This document shows, in pieces, positions 44,648 to 56,474 of a stretch of DNA of 64,000 nucleotides; the first letter of the stretch is position 1; each line of letters starts with the position of its first letter. The translations under genes were made by a program, and so were the position numbers. Origin of the DNA: Xanthoparmelia taractica. Taxonomy: Eukaryota > Ascomycota > Lecanoromycetes > Lecanorales > Parmeliaceae. The notes beneath the pieces were generated by a model. The model ran no database searches, was not told where the DNA came from, and saw only the letters and a list, made by a program, of their open reading frames with translations. The stretch is from the NCBI GenBank assembly GCA_033085395.1, contig JANQBS010000054.1, positions 1-64,000 on the forward strand, given 5' to 3'.

Positions 44648-46313
44648 TCAACAGCTAAAAGGCGCAGTAACCACCCCACCCGCATAAGCATCCACAATCT
44701 GCTTAATCGTAACGTACATGCCAGCCACACAAATGAACGCCCCCGCCGCCAACGTCGCCACGCTCAACCCCGTCATCGGCCACCTCGTCTTGAGCGCATG
44801 ACTGCCTCCGTGGTCAACCCAGGCATCATACAGCCAAAACGCCCCCGCGATACCATAGGTGTACCAGCTCGCAAACAGACTCGCGGCGATGCCGATGAGG
44901 TAATTGAATATCGGCACGCCAATCACCAACACAAACGCCGCGGCATTCATCAGCACGACGAGGACGGTCCATACGCTCCAGCCGAGCACGGTATGGCTGT
45001 ACAGATGCCGACTTTTGCGGAAGAGCCGCACGAAAATCAGCTTGGCGGCCGTGTGCGAGTACAAGCTTCCGGAGATGAGGAAATTTGGAATCGCGATGCC
45101 GTAAGCGGCCTTTTGCCATTTCGCGGGCAAGCTCGTGAAAGCGGGCGAGGCAACGGTGGGCCCGACGTAGATGTATAAGACGGCTGCGAAGACGACATAG
45201 AACGCGGTGGCGAACGTCTGCAGCACCCAGGCCGCGCGCATGGCGTGCTCGGGATGCTTCATCTCCGAGATGAGGATGAAGAACATGAAGTGGCCCGCGT
45301 ACGAAAAAACGGGGTTCGTGACGGCGATGAACGAGGACACGAAATCCGTCTTCACCGCTACCTTGAAATTGGCGACGGGGAAATTGACGCCTGCGCTGAT
45401 CATGCCGACGAGGCCGGCTACGAGGATGCTGAGGACGGCGAGGACGCTGAGCCAGGATAGGCGGTCGAGGGTGCGCGGGAGAGAGCCGATGGTGATGGGG
45501 ATGGCGAAGATGCCGGTGTAAAGCATGAGGCATAGTTTGCTGTCTGAAAGCTGAGGGGGGGGGTTAGATTGTGAAGTTGACGGTATGGATTGGGGATTTT
45601 GACTTACGGAGCCCAGAGAAATCTGCCCGGCAAGCAATTGGCTACCAGTAGCAAAGACAGCGAAAACGACGGTGCCGAAAGAGAGGATTTCACGGCCGAC
45701 TGGACCGAAGAGAATCAGGCCGGCGTCACCCATGCTGTGGACTTTTTTTCCGGGCATAAATCAGCCAACCCAGGACCAATACCTCACTAGATTCGGGGGT
45801 TATATACCCTCTGGATGCCTCAACTTAAACTGGATCAAGATCCAAGCGGTGAAAAGCCCAAACACGCCGAGGAAGACGATGAGCACGACGCCCGGCACCA
45901 GACCTACGACAGCCAGTGACGAGGGCAACGAGAGCATCCCATTGCTGACGATCTCTGCGATCATGAGCGCGGCAACGAGCTCCCATGACAGCGTCTTGTA
46001 TCTAATCTTTGTGGGGGGTAGGGAAAAGAGTTAGTCGATAGCTTTTGAACATCACAGGAAAAAGAGAAGGAAAAAAATAGATAGGTTGATCTGTTTTCAT
46101 ACGTATGGATAGAGACATTTGAGCAATCATCATCAGCGCCGACAAAAACCAAGATTCAATGAATGAATAAATGAATAAATAAATAAATAAATAAATAAAA
46201 TCACAAACATCATGCTCCTCCTCATGCCCAAACACATCCACATCATCATACCCCTCCCGCTCATTCAACGTCTCCGCAGGCGACAGGATCGAGTTCTTTT
46301 CCGAAGACGACAT
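44648..46313 (-). CDS. AAAP-family amino-acid permease (Mtr-like)
   Basis: Minus-strand exons 46313-46209, 46006-45808, 45741-45608 and 45550-44648 give 446 aa. Introns of 202, 66 and 57 nt keep phases 0, 1 and 0. The first has a CTAAC branch and AAG acceptor and contains an AAAT microsatellite. The protein starts MSSSEKNSILSPAETLNERE, cytosolic and acidic, then IRYKTLSWELVAALMIAEIVSNGMLSLPSS, the typical first span of the AAAP (Aa_trans) family. Further blocks are VHSMGDAGLILFGPVGREI and FSYAGHFMFFILISEMK, where the family has a substrate-site helix. About eleven hydrophobic spans follow. The likely function is proton-coupled uptake of neutral or aromatic amino acids at the plasma membrane, as for Neurospora Mtr; the substrate cannot be read from the sequence. 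Confidence 0.91.
46158..46201 (+). repeat. AAAT microsatellite in permease intron 1
   Basis: About ten copies of a 4-base unit (AATG then AAAT types) lie inside the first intron of the permease gene. The tract is likely to vary in length. Confidence 0.9.
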
Positions 46314-46951
46314 GTTGCACAACCACCGTTAAACACAAAGAAAGAAGGGGTACTTGTACACAGACAGCTTTCACGCGATACAACACACAAAAAAAAAGAG
46401 AAAGCAAACATCGAGATTATACGAAGTAGCAGTCTGTATTGTGACACTGCCGAACAAGGATGCGGCTGACAGAACTGCGTTACCAGAACAGGAAGGTGGT
46501 TTAATGCGGGTGACCACTGATACGTACCACTACCTACCGGGCCTTATCGGTTGATGATGCATCATGCATGCATAAAGTATTCCCTTCGATTCGATGACCC
46601 GCTAGCCCCTAGTGAGTTTAGCGCATTGGGGTTGATTGTGATGCTCTAGAACGGCTGGGCTGCTTCGGATTTGATAAATGGCCCGATCTGTGTGCATGCA
46701 AATCCCCGGATGGTGGGAAAAAGGGTATTGGCAGATTACGGTGTTGGACAATTACCGTAACGTTTGGATTTGCTGGTCCGGAGACGGGGATATTGCATCC
46801 ATACCCATCCACATACCAATAAATAATGTTGTTGATGAAGCGGGAGATGATCCACAATGGACAGACACTTTTTTCCTCTATGCCCATAGACCCAATGCAC
46901 TCACATTTACATGCCGCCCTGTCGTATCTTCATAGCACGGTACCGCCTTCC
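46314..46951. other. Intergenic region
   Basis: The promoter of the permease gene and the 3' flank of the rhodopsin-like gene. No gene is recognised. Confidence 0.45.
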
Positions 46952-48464
46952 TCACCACCTAGAACTATAATCCATCCTCGGATCCAAAGGCTGCCGATCA
47001 CTTTCCTCACTCATCCCCCTCTCTATATCCCACCCTTTTTGCACCCGTATCCCCTTTCCGTGTGTCCTTCTATCCCAGTCTTTGGTAGGATTCCCCTGGT
47101 AATCATCCTCTTCCGGCGGTACAGGCGGCCCTCTGGGTTGGATTGGAGAGCTTGAAGGCGGACTCCTCACATCCCTGGCAGGTGGAGGGAACATCATCTT
47201 CGGCGCCTCGTCATCCACATATCTGCGTGGGGGCGACATCATACCATGAGTCCCATGCCATCGAGGCATTTCCTGCAATTCTTTCTCCGTTCCTGGTTTC
47301 TTTTTCGTCCTCGAGGGAGTCGTCCATCTCGAGCCCAGTTGGCTTCGGCGCATGAAGATGGGAATGGTTCCTGACATGACGGACGAGAGCCAGGCCGAGG
47401 CGGTGGAGTCACCGAATTTCTTGAAGACAGGCTTGAGGACGGGAAGGCACGCGTTGACGACGCCCAGCAGTGCTTCGAGACATGTAAACAGGGCGACGAG
47501 GGAATATATCCGTTGGGCGTTGGTACCGTGATTCCACGTCGTGATTCGTATACGGATAAGAGTGATGACGCAGATACTACATTTTTTGTTAGAACCAGGG
47601 TTCGAAGGTATTGACTACACATGAATGACGGGGGGGAATCGGTATGCATACATTATGCCCAACCCAAAAATGCCGCTCAGTACTACTTTCTTGCCCACAG
47701 CCGTTTGCAAACCCCATAGCACCGGCATCGGCAGCACGACCACGGTCACATCCATCAACAGATTAAAAACTCCAATGAACAGGTCTAGCGATTTCTGATT
47801 CCCACAATAGCCACCTGGTATTGAATGATCCCAGTTGAATGAGATTGGTTGGCAAATAAGACATGCGCTGAGGATGGTGGCAAGGCCGAACGCTGCGTTG
47901 ATGCCGTGGACCACGTAACAGGTCATGCGGAAATCCCTAGTCCGGAATATCCGGATGTAAAGGGCGAGGATCGAGGCGCGGATAAAGGTAACGGCGACTG
48001 CCCACGTGACTTGGCCGACGATCAGAGCCTCTCGATGCATTAGCGGAGACTGTTTTATCGTCAGAGAGGAAAGGTAATACCTTGGATTGAACCACAACCA
48101 AGTCTCCAATCGCCTCAGGCGAGCCGTACTGAGTTACATCACCTCCGAGGTCCCAATATATATTCGCTACAAAGGTATCAGTATGGAGCGTTGAGATGCA
48201 CGTAGCATCTACGCACAGTGCATGGTGAAGACTGAGAGAGCCAAGGCCCAAATCTGATGTGGGTTAGACGAACGTGTTGGGGTGCCTCGCAACGCCTACC
48301 AAGCCAACGATGATAAGATAGTCATTTGCTTCCCATACATTCTTGTTCAACTTCCGCGCCCACAACCTGAGGACGACGGCAACGAGTGCGACGAAGGAGA
48401 AGACGGATAAGACAGCAACATGCATCACCCTCGTGGGGTCTTGAGAGAAGGGAGTTGGCGCCAT
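46952..48464 (-). CDS. Rhodopsin-like seven-span membrane protein (Pth11-like)
   Basis: Minus-strand exons 48464-48300, 48253-48217 (37 nt), 48166-48081, 48028-47652 and 47576-46952 give 429 aa. All junctions keep phase; the acceptor at 48029 (CGAGAG) was preferred to an earlier one that would need a 32-nt intron. Seven hydrophobic segments fit the fungal integral-membrane rhodopsin-like family: VLSVFSFVALVAVVLRLWARK is the first, EANDYLIIVGL the second start, VTWAVAVTFIRASILALYIRIF the third, and SLDLFIGVFNLLMDVTVVVLPMPVLWGL includes the DxxxxxLP motif common in the family. The last 140 residues are a Pro-rich cytosolic tail. Relatives include Pth11-type receptors of plant pathogens, but most are uncharacterised, so a receptor role is possible, not shown. 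Confidence 0.83.
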
Positions 48465-49582
48465 CTCAGAGCCTGCTAGATTACCCTACTAATCGAATGC
48501 TGCTCAATAACCAAGAAGTGATGTTCAGTTGACGGCGGTGTGCCACTGGGAGCAGTGTTCATTCATGGGGCATGAGAGGGTAAGAGGTAGAAAAGGAGCC
48601 ACGAAACACAGATAAGCTGACAGCATTTGACAGGAAACGGTATTTATGCATCGTGATCCCCGGAACCGAGCTTATGCATGGCCGGTAAGACGGCAGATGG
48701 GTGTGGGGATGTGGTTCCGTGCCGTAAAGCAAATCATTCCACGCTCCCAGAGCGCCCAGGCTGCCAGGCAAGTGTGACACGAGAGGGTAGCTGGTCTAGC
48801 ATATGGCGGAGAAGACGGGATCATGATGAGGCTTTTCACTTTTCCGCATGATTTTCCCACCATAGTCGTACGTGTTGTAGTGGCGTAGTGATCGTGGTGG
48901 TTACCTTAATGATTAACGTTAGCAGCAGTGCGTGGACTATGATTCCCGGGTCGAAGGTACCCTACTTCTAGCCCTTTCCCGGTCCGAATTCTAAGGGTCG
49001 CCCCGCCGCAGAGGCCAAGGATCGAGGGTTGCATCGTGGAGCCATTCATGTCGCGCCATCAGAGTTACCTTGGTCGAAGTAGAAGTATGTACCCCCAAAC
49101 ATGTCAAGCTTTAGTTCAAAGCTTCTTACAGAAGTCCTGAACGAATGCGATTGGTCCGCTTTACCATAGCTGAAAGGCCGGCTGCATCCATGTATATTAT
49201 CCCCGCATTCCCTCCCTCTGGCCCACTGCATGTCGTTGTGAGGCACAGGAAGCGGCTCATCCATCTGCTTACTGTAGGCCTCATGTCGCTTTGTTCAACC
49301 TCCCCCTGTTCTGCTGGCTGACGCAGAGTCGGATAAACGAGAACATACCAAGGAATCGGTCTTTGGCAAGACCGTACATGCTTCAAAACATGGTTGTTGG
49401 TAATGATGGGTAGGTGCGTTTAATCAAACATCAAATTCCTCCCGCTCACGCAGATGCACGAATGTTTGCCACTCTTCCAGAAGGATGCCAAGAACGCAGA
49501 ATGCTGCCCCCAACGCCTCGCTCTCAGCTCGACTATGTATACATAGACTAAACATCACCCTTTCATCTTATACACGACAACT
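48465..49582. other. Intergenic, 1.1 kb
   Basis: The promoter of the rhodopsin-like gene (left) and the 3' flank of the MFS gene (right). No gene is recognised. Confidence 0.45.
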
Positions 49583-52267
49583 TTAGAACTTCTCCATGAA
49601 ATTCTTCCTCACCGTCCACATTCGTGCCCTCTTTCCATAGATATACATTGGCGCAGTCGTTGCCATGCAAGCCAGCTGAATACCCCCAATCGCAACAAAG
49701 GTATTCTTCATCCCGTCGGAATCTAGCCAGTGGTTGAAGAACAAGGAGAAGACTAGACCGTGAAAGATGTCTGGAAATGACATTATTAGCACAAGCGCTA
49801 AACGCTGTCCATCATGGATACTCGACTTACTCTTGGAAAAATTGAGCGTGACTAGAGCTTCACCTGCGTACTGGCGATAGCTGTCGACTGCAAAAGTGAT
49901 CGAGGTGGTGCTACCCAGCGAGCACCCAAAGCTGATGATGCCAAAAAATACAGTTGGCACAATCCAATTGTCTCTTTCTTGGGCACTCCACCCATAGCCC
50001 ATCAAGCCGATACAGGTCGCAATGGTTATCGGAATCGCCATGACCAGTCGAAACTCGGGCTCATAGACACCGCCATTGCGTCGACTCATATAGCGCACGA
50101 TGATGTCGCTCACTTTACCCGCAACAGCGGTGCCCAACACGCCGCCTATGAATGGGGAAATGTAAACTAGACCTGCCTGGAGCGGAGTAAAGCTGTAAGT
50201 CTCCTTGTTCTGAAATATCGTAGAGACCGATTCGGAAAGGACGATCAACCAGCCAATGCTCAGAGAGTATACCAGGGTACTCCATAGAATGGATGGGTAC
50301 GCAAAAAGAATGAGCGGGCGGATTGCGACATTCAACCACTTTTCGTGGCGGAGTTTGCCGTTCCAAGGCTTGAGAGTCTGCCTGTACGTCTTGGCGGGTT
50401 GACTTCGGAGGTACGTGGTGTATCGTTGGGGTCCAGTTACTGGAGATTTCAGACTCGTTGCAGCTGACTCGTGATTCGTCCTAGCGGAGCCCGGCGTTTC
50501 GTGAAAATTTTCAGAATCCTCATGCTCATTCTTCAAGTAATCAGTACCTGGCTTCTCATAGGCTACGTAGAACGGAGAATTGAAGTTGTGAAGACCGGGT
50601 GTTTGCGGCCCTTCACCTCTAGGCTCAACCGATGCCGCAAATCTGTGACTTGCTGGTGACAAAGACCGTGGGACTTTTTCACTAGCGTTCTGAGTACCCT
50701 CAGCACTATCATCTTTTCGCGACCTTTGCCGGTCCTCATCCTCGCCAGATCCTGACTCTGGGGCCAAGACTACGTCGTCTTTCTCTGACGAATCTTCGCT
50801 CTCTTTTTGAGCTTGATCGGCAAATCCAACGTGCTGTGCGTTTCTTTGCTGCCTTCTTTCGGCAATCGTTGCGCGACCGGATCCTGCGGCTGAGGCTGAG
50901 TTGCCAATGGCAAGTCTTCTCATATCCGACGCCCCGTCGCCACCAGCAGATAGCCCCTCTTTCTCACCGTGCGCGTCAGACCCAGGGTGGAAAACTCTGG
51001 ATAAAGTTTGTAAACCTGATCTGCGGCTTTTTGAATGTGGCCGCGGTGTCCGATCCCAAAAGGTCTCTGGCACAAATAAGAACATGAGCACGAAACAAAA
51101 CCCAACAACCATGGCAACTACCCTGGTATCTCTCAGCATTTTGGTGGGTTTTCGCCGAGAACATGGATTGCTCACCAGAAAGCCCAGCGCCAAGATAAGC
51201 CTTGAACGATAGCTGCACTGGCTAGCGGTATCAGATTCTTGCCGCTCAAGAGGAGTAAAGTGTATATCCCAAGTCGATAAGCCCGCTCGTGTAGGTAGAA
51301 GATTTCAGCAATGGTAGCCGAAGGAAGACATTCGACCGGGCTCACTGCGAGCCCCATGAACACCCTGGCAACGACGAGCGATGCGTAATTTGGTGATACT
51401 GCGCACCAAATTGCGCTCACGATGAACAACGTAATGCCCACAAGATAGACTGGACGCTTGCCAAAGAGGATCGCCGTAGGCGAAAAAACCACCGAGCCCA
51501 GACCCAGCCCCATCATGTACAGACCGGTGGTAAGGGCGACCTGTGGAATAGAGACGTTATATGTGGCTGCAACCTCTTTGAAGCCAGCAGCGAGTACCGG
51601 TGTCATACCGCCGCCAAGCATGCAGTAGAAGCCAAGAGAAAGCAGGGCAACATCTCGCCTCCAACTTGGCCAATTCAAAGGGTCATTCATGGAATCCTCA
51701 GGCTGAGGTTCCAGTATAATCTTGCCATCTTTGGTCTTTTTCTTCTCATCCACAGGAGTCCCTGCTAATTGCCTGCGGACGGAAGATCTTGCGCTGCCAG
51801 AACTCAGACCCGGAGGAAACGGTGAAGGTAAGGAGGAGGCGGATGTTCTAGCTGGTGCGTTGCGCAGACCCAGAGGCTCATTATGCTTGGTATTTGACAT
51901 GAGGAGAATGGAGCCTGGAAAGGCCTTTGAGTCAGCCTACTGCCAGCCGCGGATATAGCCCGCAGTCCACGGCGAGTCGCCTGACGTTTCTGAGCAACAA
52001 GCAACACGCTGGGTAGCTTTACGCTCAAAACGTACCTGGGACTTCATCGGTTTGCTTGCTGTTGAGGACTCCCATGCTCCATTTCTCCGGCTTAGCCTTG
52101 TTTCCGTCGTCTCCATCAATTGAGCTCCCAGAAATTTTTGGTTCCTGGGCAGATTTGGTACTGCCTAGAATTCGTCTCCATAGTGGGACTTTATACTTGG
52201 CCTGATTGGCTGCGGGAGACTCAGATGATTGAAGAGTGCGACCGCTCGGCTTCTCATTTGTCGTCAT
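49583..52267 (-). CDS. MFS transporter, DHA1-type drug/proton antiporter
   Basis: Minus-strand exons 52267-52036, 51914-51176, 51122-49831 and 49770-49583 give 816 aa. The joined protein reads VPGSILLMSNTKHNEPLGLRN, RWAFWVVAMVVGF and LNFSKNIFHGLVFSLFF at the junctions, all as in the family. The last intron (60 nt) is a multiple of three without a stop. Twelve spans are predicted; DDPLNWPSWRRD-like text (NDPLNWPSWRRDVALLSLG) opens the first and the A-motif region lies at GSVVFSPTAILFGKRPVYLVG. The N-terminus of about 135 residues and the loop between spans 6 and 7 (about 235 residues, Ser/Glu/Arg-rich) are unusually long and probably regulatory by phosphorylation. It should export drugs or metabolites at the plasma membrane; the substrate is unknown. 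Confidence 0.9.
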
Positions 52268-53668
52268 CGCCGATGTACAAATTGGAGAGTGGCGAGAACT
52301 GCGAGCTGGGTGGAGAGTAAGGTGAAGGGTTGTAGGGAAGATAGTTGTTGAGGGCTTGAGAAGATTGCTCGACGCAAGCGGCAGTCCAGCTGCATGTCAA
52401 AGCATCTAGCGCCGAGGTATGCTTCCGGAGAGAGTGCTTGTAGGTGACGTTATAATAATAATGGCTTGAGAACGTTTTGGGATGGAGGAAGATTATGTAG
52501 ATGTCGCGGTAGAGAGATTATGGGGTCGGGTGGGTGTATAGAGGAATACAACCATGGTTGAGAGCCACAATGTTGGCAGGCGCAATGCACACGGGGACGT
52601 GGAGGCATGATATAATAATATGTTGTAATACTTGGTGCTAATACAGACAACTAACTGTATCAATTCAAGTATCCAGGTCACAAGGTTCAATCATTGAAAA
52701 CGAGGAGGCGATTCTTAATTGGAGAGGATGTCATCCTTCGTTAGGGCTTTAGGGGTTAATGTTATTCGTGCCCCGCCACGCCCGCCAGTGCCATCGCTGT
52801 TGGCGGCACCCGCGCCAAAATCACCCAATGCATGTCAAGCACTTCCTCTCTACCAATTATTTTGTCTTCGCAAAACCACCTCAATTGAGGGACAGCATCG
52901 CAAAGATTATAAAACATGTACGAGTACCTCGAATTTTAACTCATTTGTAAGAACATTTTTCTGATCAGCAGCCGACTGCGCAGCTGACCATCAGCGCAGC
53001 CGCGTGCTACGGCCGAAACATGGGGGATCCTACAGCGAAACAGTCCCCTTCAGTATAATTAGATGTTTAGCCTCCTACCGAAACTAATGTGACAATATTG
53101 GAACGTATCATCTGGCGCCAGCGGCCCGGTTAAGGAAACACTTCGCATGCGTGTTTGCCCCCAGGCCCCTTGCTATGTCACTTGGACCAGAGATACATCC
53201 GCTAAGAAACCATATCGCTGCCACGTACTGTTCAATGTGCGCAGGGGTGTTTGCGCTGCTTGCCACGCTGTTTAACAAACTCGATGTCTCTACTTCCTTC
53301 GAGCATGTCATGTACTGGTATCACTGCTTCGCTTCTTTTCCCACCTAGAACTCCCAAGAGACACATCTAGAGTCTAGAATATTAGTCTGCACCAGAAGTT
53401 GACTACATAAATATATAGTCCCATCTTAGACAATATGAAACGAAACATTGCTCTTCACCAAAAGCACTGTCCGTCCGGATCAGGTTTCGTTAGCTTCGGC
53501 TGGTATTTCTTCATTCGTGCTCACAGGTTGCACAAGCCGGCCGAAGAGAATGCCCCTCTTTCCGACTTCACAAGCTTTTGTCTGCTTCTCTTCCTCTTCT
53601 CTGTCAATCCCTATCATCTTCAGTACTTGAGAAAGAACATTCCAACAGCCTTTTTCAACTGAACAGCG
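52268..53668. other. Divergent 1.4-kb intergenic region
   Basis: It lies between the minus-strand MFS gene and the plus-strand WSC gene, so both promoters are here. A frame at 53435-53662 ends just before the WSC start, contains a hydrophobic run, and may be 5' UTR or an unrecognised first exon. Confidence 0.45.
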
Positions 53669-54976
53669 ATGAGCGTGGACACGGTCGCCGACACCATGTA
53701 CTCTGACTCGCAAGTGGTAGTCATTACCATGAGACCAATCCTTGCTCCGACGCCATGGCTTGGGCAGACAACCTACCCCGTCGACCGATCGGAACAGGCC
53801 ACAGCAGCACTGGCTCCGACTGATCGACCTGCGGGCGGTGTAACCCTTGCACCAGGGCCCTTTACCACCCTAGCCCAAATCCCTGCACTTTCTATGATAC
53901 CGCGGAATCTTCCCTCGGGATGGGCGTATGAAGGGTGCTACGACGACTTGTTTCCTTCTGGCCGTATACTTTCCGTAAAGCAGTCTTATAACTCGGATCT
54001 TACTGTGCAAGCATGCGTCTGGTCTTGCTTCGGACTTGGCTATTCTATTGCAGGCTTGGAAGACCGCAGGCAGTGTTTTTGCGGCGATGCTATCCTCAAT
54101 GGTGGTACTCGCGCAGACTCGGATTCGGAATGTAACACACCTTGCGCTGGCAACGGAACGGAGATTTGCGGTGGTAGCAACAGACTGAGCACATACTCGA
54201 ACCGAACGCTGGCGACTTCTCAATCGACAGTGGCGCAGAGTTCTGAGCTCACAGCGACGGCACCCACCGTAGCGGCATCTCCCACCACTGCTACCTCCCG
54301 GAAGCCCATAGCTGGTGCCACAATTGCCGCTGCTGTGATTGGACCGGTTGGGGGTATTGCAATAATGATAGCACTGATCCTTTACTGCCGTCGGCGGATT
54401 AAGAGAAATCATGTTCAAACGAAGAGTCAGATGCACACGTCACAAGGATATGAACAGGAATGGCCACTTGCTGACCGCGTCAAGTCTTGGGAGGAGTTCA
54501 TGGAAGCGACTGAGGAGCACTACGCCAGGTTGGACGAGAGTATCATGCGCTCTGTTGAGCGCAACGGCTCCGGACTTGGCCTGAAGAGTGCCGATTTTGG
54601 CTTTCGTCCCAGTCTCGCAGAGCTGAGACAGGAGTACGAGCGATTGCGGCGCACAAAGCAAGATTCTCCCTATGTCAATTTTGATTCTTCAGACAGATAT
54701 CTTGCACCGCCGGCAATGGACTTGCCGCTTCAAAGAGCACCCGCACGAGCACAAAAAGGCCAGCCTACGTCGATCCTGAAAAATCCTAGACCAACCGTAA
54801 CCTCAAACAGGGCCCAAAATTCCATTGACGAGGAGGAGGAGCAAGACCCTAGGCGTTTCTCTGTATTAAATAAACGAGGACTGGCCAAGAAATGCGTCAG
54901 GTTTGGAGTGAACCAGATCCGCGAGTTCGGCAGGTCGCCATTTATTGGTCATGGGAGTAATGCAAGCGAATCTTGA
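53669..54976 (+). CDS. WSC-domain single-span membrane protein
   Basis: A single frame of 435 aa. The WSC domain spans about 84-177 (GWAYEGCYDD, then SCFGLGYSIAG, QCFCGDAI, CNTPCAGNGTEICGG) with its eight-cysteine pattern. A Ser/Thr-rich stalk follows at about 178-210, a membrane span at about 217-239 (IAAAVIGPVGGIAIMIALILYC), and a cytosolic tail of about 195 residues with RRRIKRN next to the membrane and a basic C-terminus. This is the layout of Wsc-type cell wall sensors that signal through Rho1 and the cell-integrity pathway. The odd point is the absence of a signal peptide in the first 80 residues as drawn, so an upstream exon may be missing, or secretion uses the span as a signal anchor. 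Confidence 0.8.
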   Translation: MSVDTVADTMYSDSQVVVITMRPILAPTPWLGQTTYPVDRSEQATAALAPTDRPAGGVTLAPGPFTTLAQIPALSMIPRNLPSGWAYEGCYDDLFPSGRILSVKQSYNSDLTVQACVWSCFGLGYSIAGLEDRRQCFCGDAILNGGTRADSDSECNTPCAGNGTEICGGSNRLSTYSNRTLATSQSTVAQSSELTATAPTVAASPTTATSRKPIAGATIAAAVIGPVGGIAIMIALILYCRRRIKRNHVQTKSQMHTSQGYEQEWPLADRVKSWEEFMEATEEHYARLDESIMRSVERNGSGLGLKSADFGFRPSLAELRQEYERLRRTKQDSPYVNFDSSDRYLAPPAMDLPLQRAPARAQKGQPTSILKNPRPTVTSNRAQNSIDEEEEQDPRRFSVLNKRGLAKKCVRFGVNQIREFGRSPFIGHGSNASES

Positions 54977-55113
54977 GTTATTTAGTCCTATCCCTTTTTT
55001 GGCCTACTTGTGCAGCTGTGTAAAAAGCTGAGAATCGAGAGTATGCTACAGAGGTCGGTTTCCCCTTCGCCACATACTTGGAATCTTCGCGAGAAATTTT
55101 ACTACCTATTGGC

Positions 55114-55460
55114 GTGCAATATAGAAGCAAGGCCATACTCGGCAAAGGGACTATCGGAGAGGTTCATAAGGCATTGAATATTAGAGACGGGGAGGGTTTT
55201 GCTATCAAAGTTCTGAGTGAAGGATGAGAGAGTGAAATGAAAGAGAATTCTTTCACAATGTGGGCTGGCCATGGGAATTGGTGTGAGGGTCGAATGGAGA
55301 ATCGGGTTGCTATCGCAATGGGTGGAATGAGGGGGGCGCCAGGTCCAAAAGTATATACCAGAGTCTTTTGGAAGGAGATTTAGAAGATGTGTTTAGGGCT
55401 AGAGATGGATAATGTATTAAGCAGTCTGAATGTCTAGTTCCGAATCTCATCCAGCGTATC
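55114..55460 (+). pseudogene. Relic of a protein-kinase N-lobe
   Basis: The frame at 55114-55227 reads VQYRSKAILGKGTIGEVHKA then LNIRDGEGFAIKVLSEG: a Gly-rich loop (GKGTIGEV) and the ATP-anchoring Lys in AIKVL, both canonical for Ser/Thr kinases. It ends at a TGA; the next bases resume kinase-like text after a frame change (ESEMK). Further on (55362-55394) SLLEGDLEDVF resembles a kinase hinge block. Stops and frame changes rule out a product. It resembles the kinase domain of the gene at 61858 and may be a decayed relative. The length of the relic is uncertain beyond 55230. Confidence 0.55.
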
Positions 55461-56474
55461 CCCCAGAGGGAAAAGGCAATCCTCAGGGATCGCAGTTTAC
55501 ACTGTTACATACCTTTGTGGGTTCCAAAGGAACGAACTGACAATATGTATTTGAGAAGAGTGCTTTTCAAGTATCATTCCAGCGGCATCCGAGTTTTCGA
55601 GAGCGATAGCCTACTGCCATCTCCGCCCCCAACCAATTCCTGCGTGTCCCTTGTGGGTACTAACCAGAATATATTGACTGCCGATATCTCAAAACGTCAG
55701 AAAAAGGGAAAGCCAAGTTCCAAATCCACAGAAAATGCAAGTAAATTGATCCAGCGTCATGAAAAGTATGCCAATCCAGCAGGCAAAAATCCATAACATC
55801 TCAACTCCCACGGTGAAATGGCCATTCAAACCAACAAGATCTCATAGCTGGGAAGGTGCTTGCACGAGCCTTTCGGGCGCTACCCCACACTTCTGTCCCT
55901 GCTAACCCACCGAGAAATTGCTATTCGGCGTCACAAAAAGACCGCACATGGTATGCGACAATGATGAGGACTCGGTTCTCCGGGACCACATTCTGCTATG
56001 GTGTACATATTAGGTCTTTGGGAGTGAGGCATAGCGTTTCGCGCAAGACGGGTCTTGGCGTTCCTTCGGGTTTGAGAATGGTTTCAGTGATCTGGGGCCG
56101 CAATTGGGGAAGGGAAAGTGCATCCAGTGCTACGGGGTCCAGAGTCAGGAGGTTAGAGTGCAACAACCGCTTTAGTGGACACTCATACGTACAATAAATA
56201 TTGATAGAATGCATGCTGCAAGTGCGAAAGTTTTTGGTCGGTGCCAAGATTCTCGCAGCCGCGCGTTTAATAGCAGTAAGCGACATGGCAACGACAGGTC
56301 ACTTTTCCAGTCAAGTCAAGGTCCGTTTCAGTTGGAATCTGTATAAGCTAAAGGATCATGACTTCTATCAGGGCATGCTATCATCTCAAAACTCCATTGC
56401 TCGCTAATTCTTATCCATCTTGATGCTTTGATCCAGCATAGCGCACGAACCAGCGAAGCACGAGTGGTCAACGT
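55461..56474. other. Intergenic, 1 kb
   Basis: Nothing is recognised on either strand. Short open frames only. Confidence 0.4.

Noticed and set aside
44826..45533. A 235-codon minus-strand frame rich in Arg and His
   Set aside because: It is another frame of the permease gene, whose proper frame has conserved AAAP text.
48029..48080. A 32-nt intron with acceptor AAACAG in the rhodopsin-like gene
   Set aside because: It is shorter than other introns in the window; the 52-nt choice has a CTAAT branch site and also keeps the frame.
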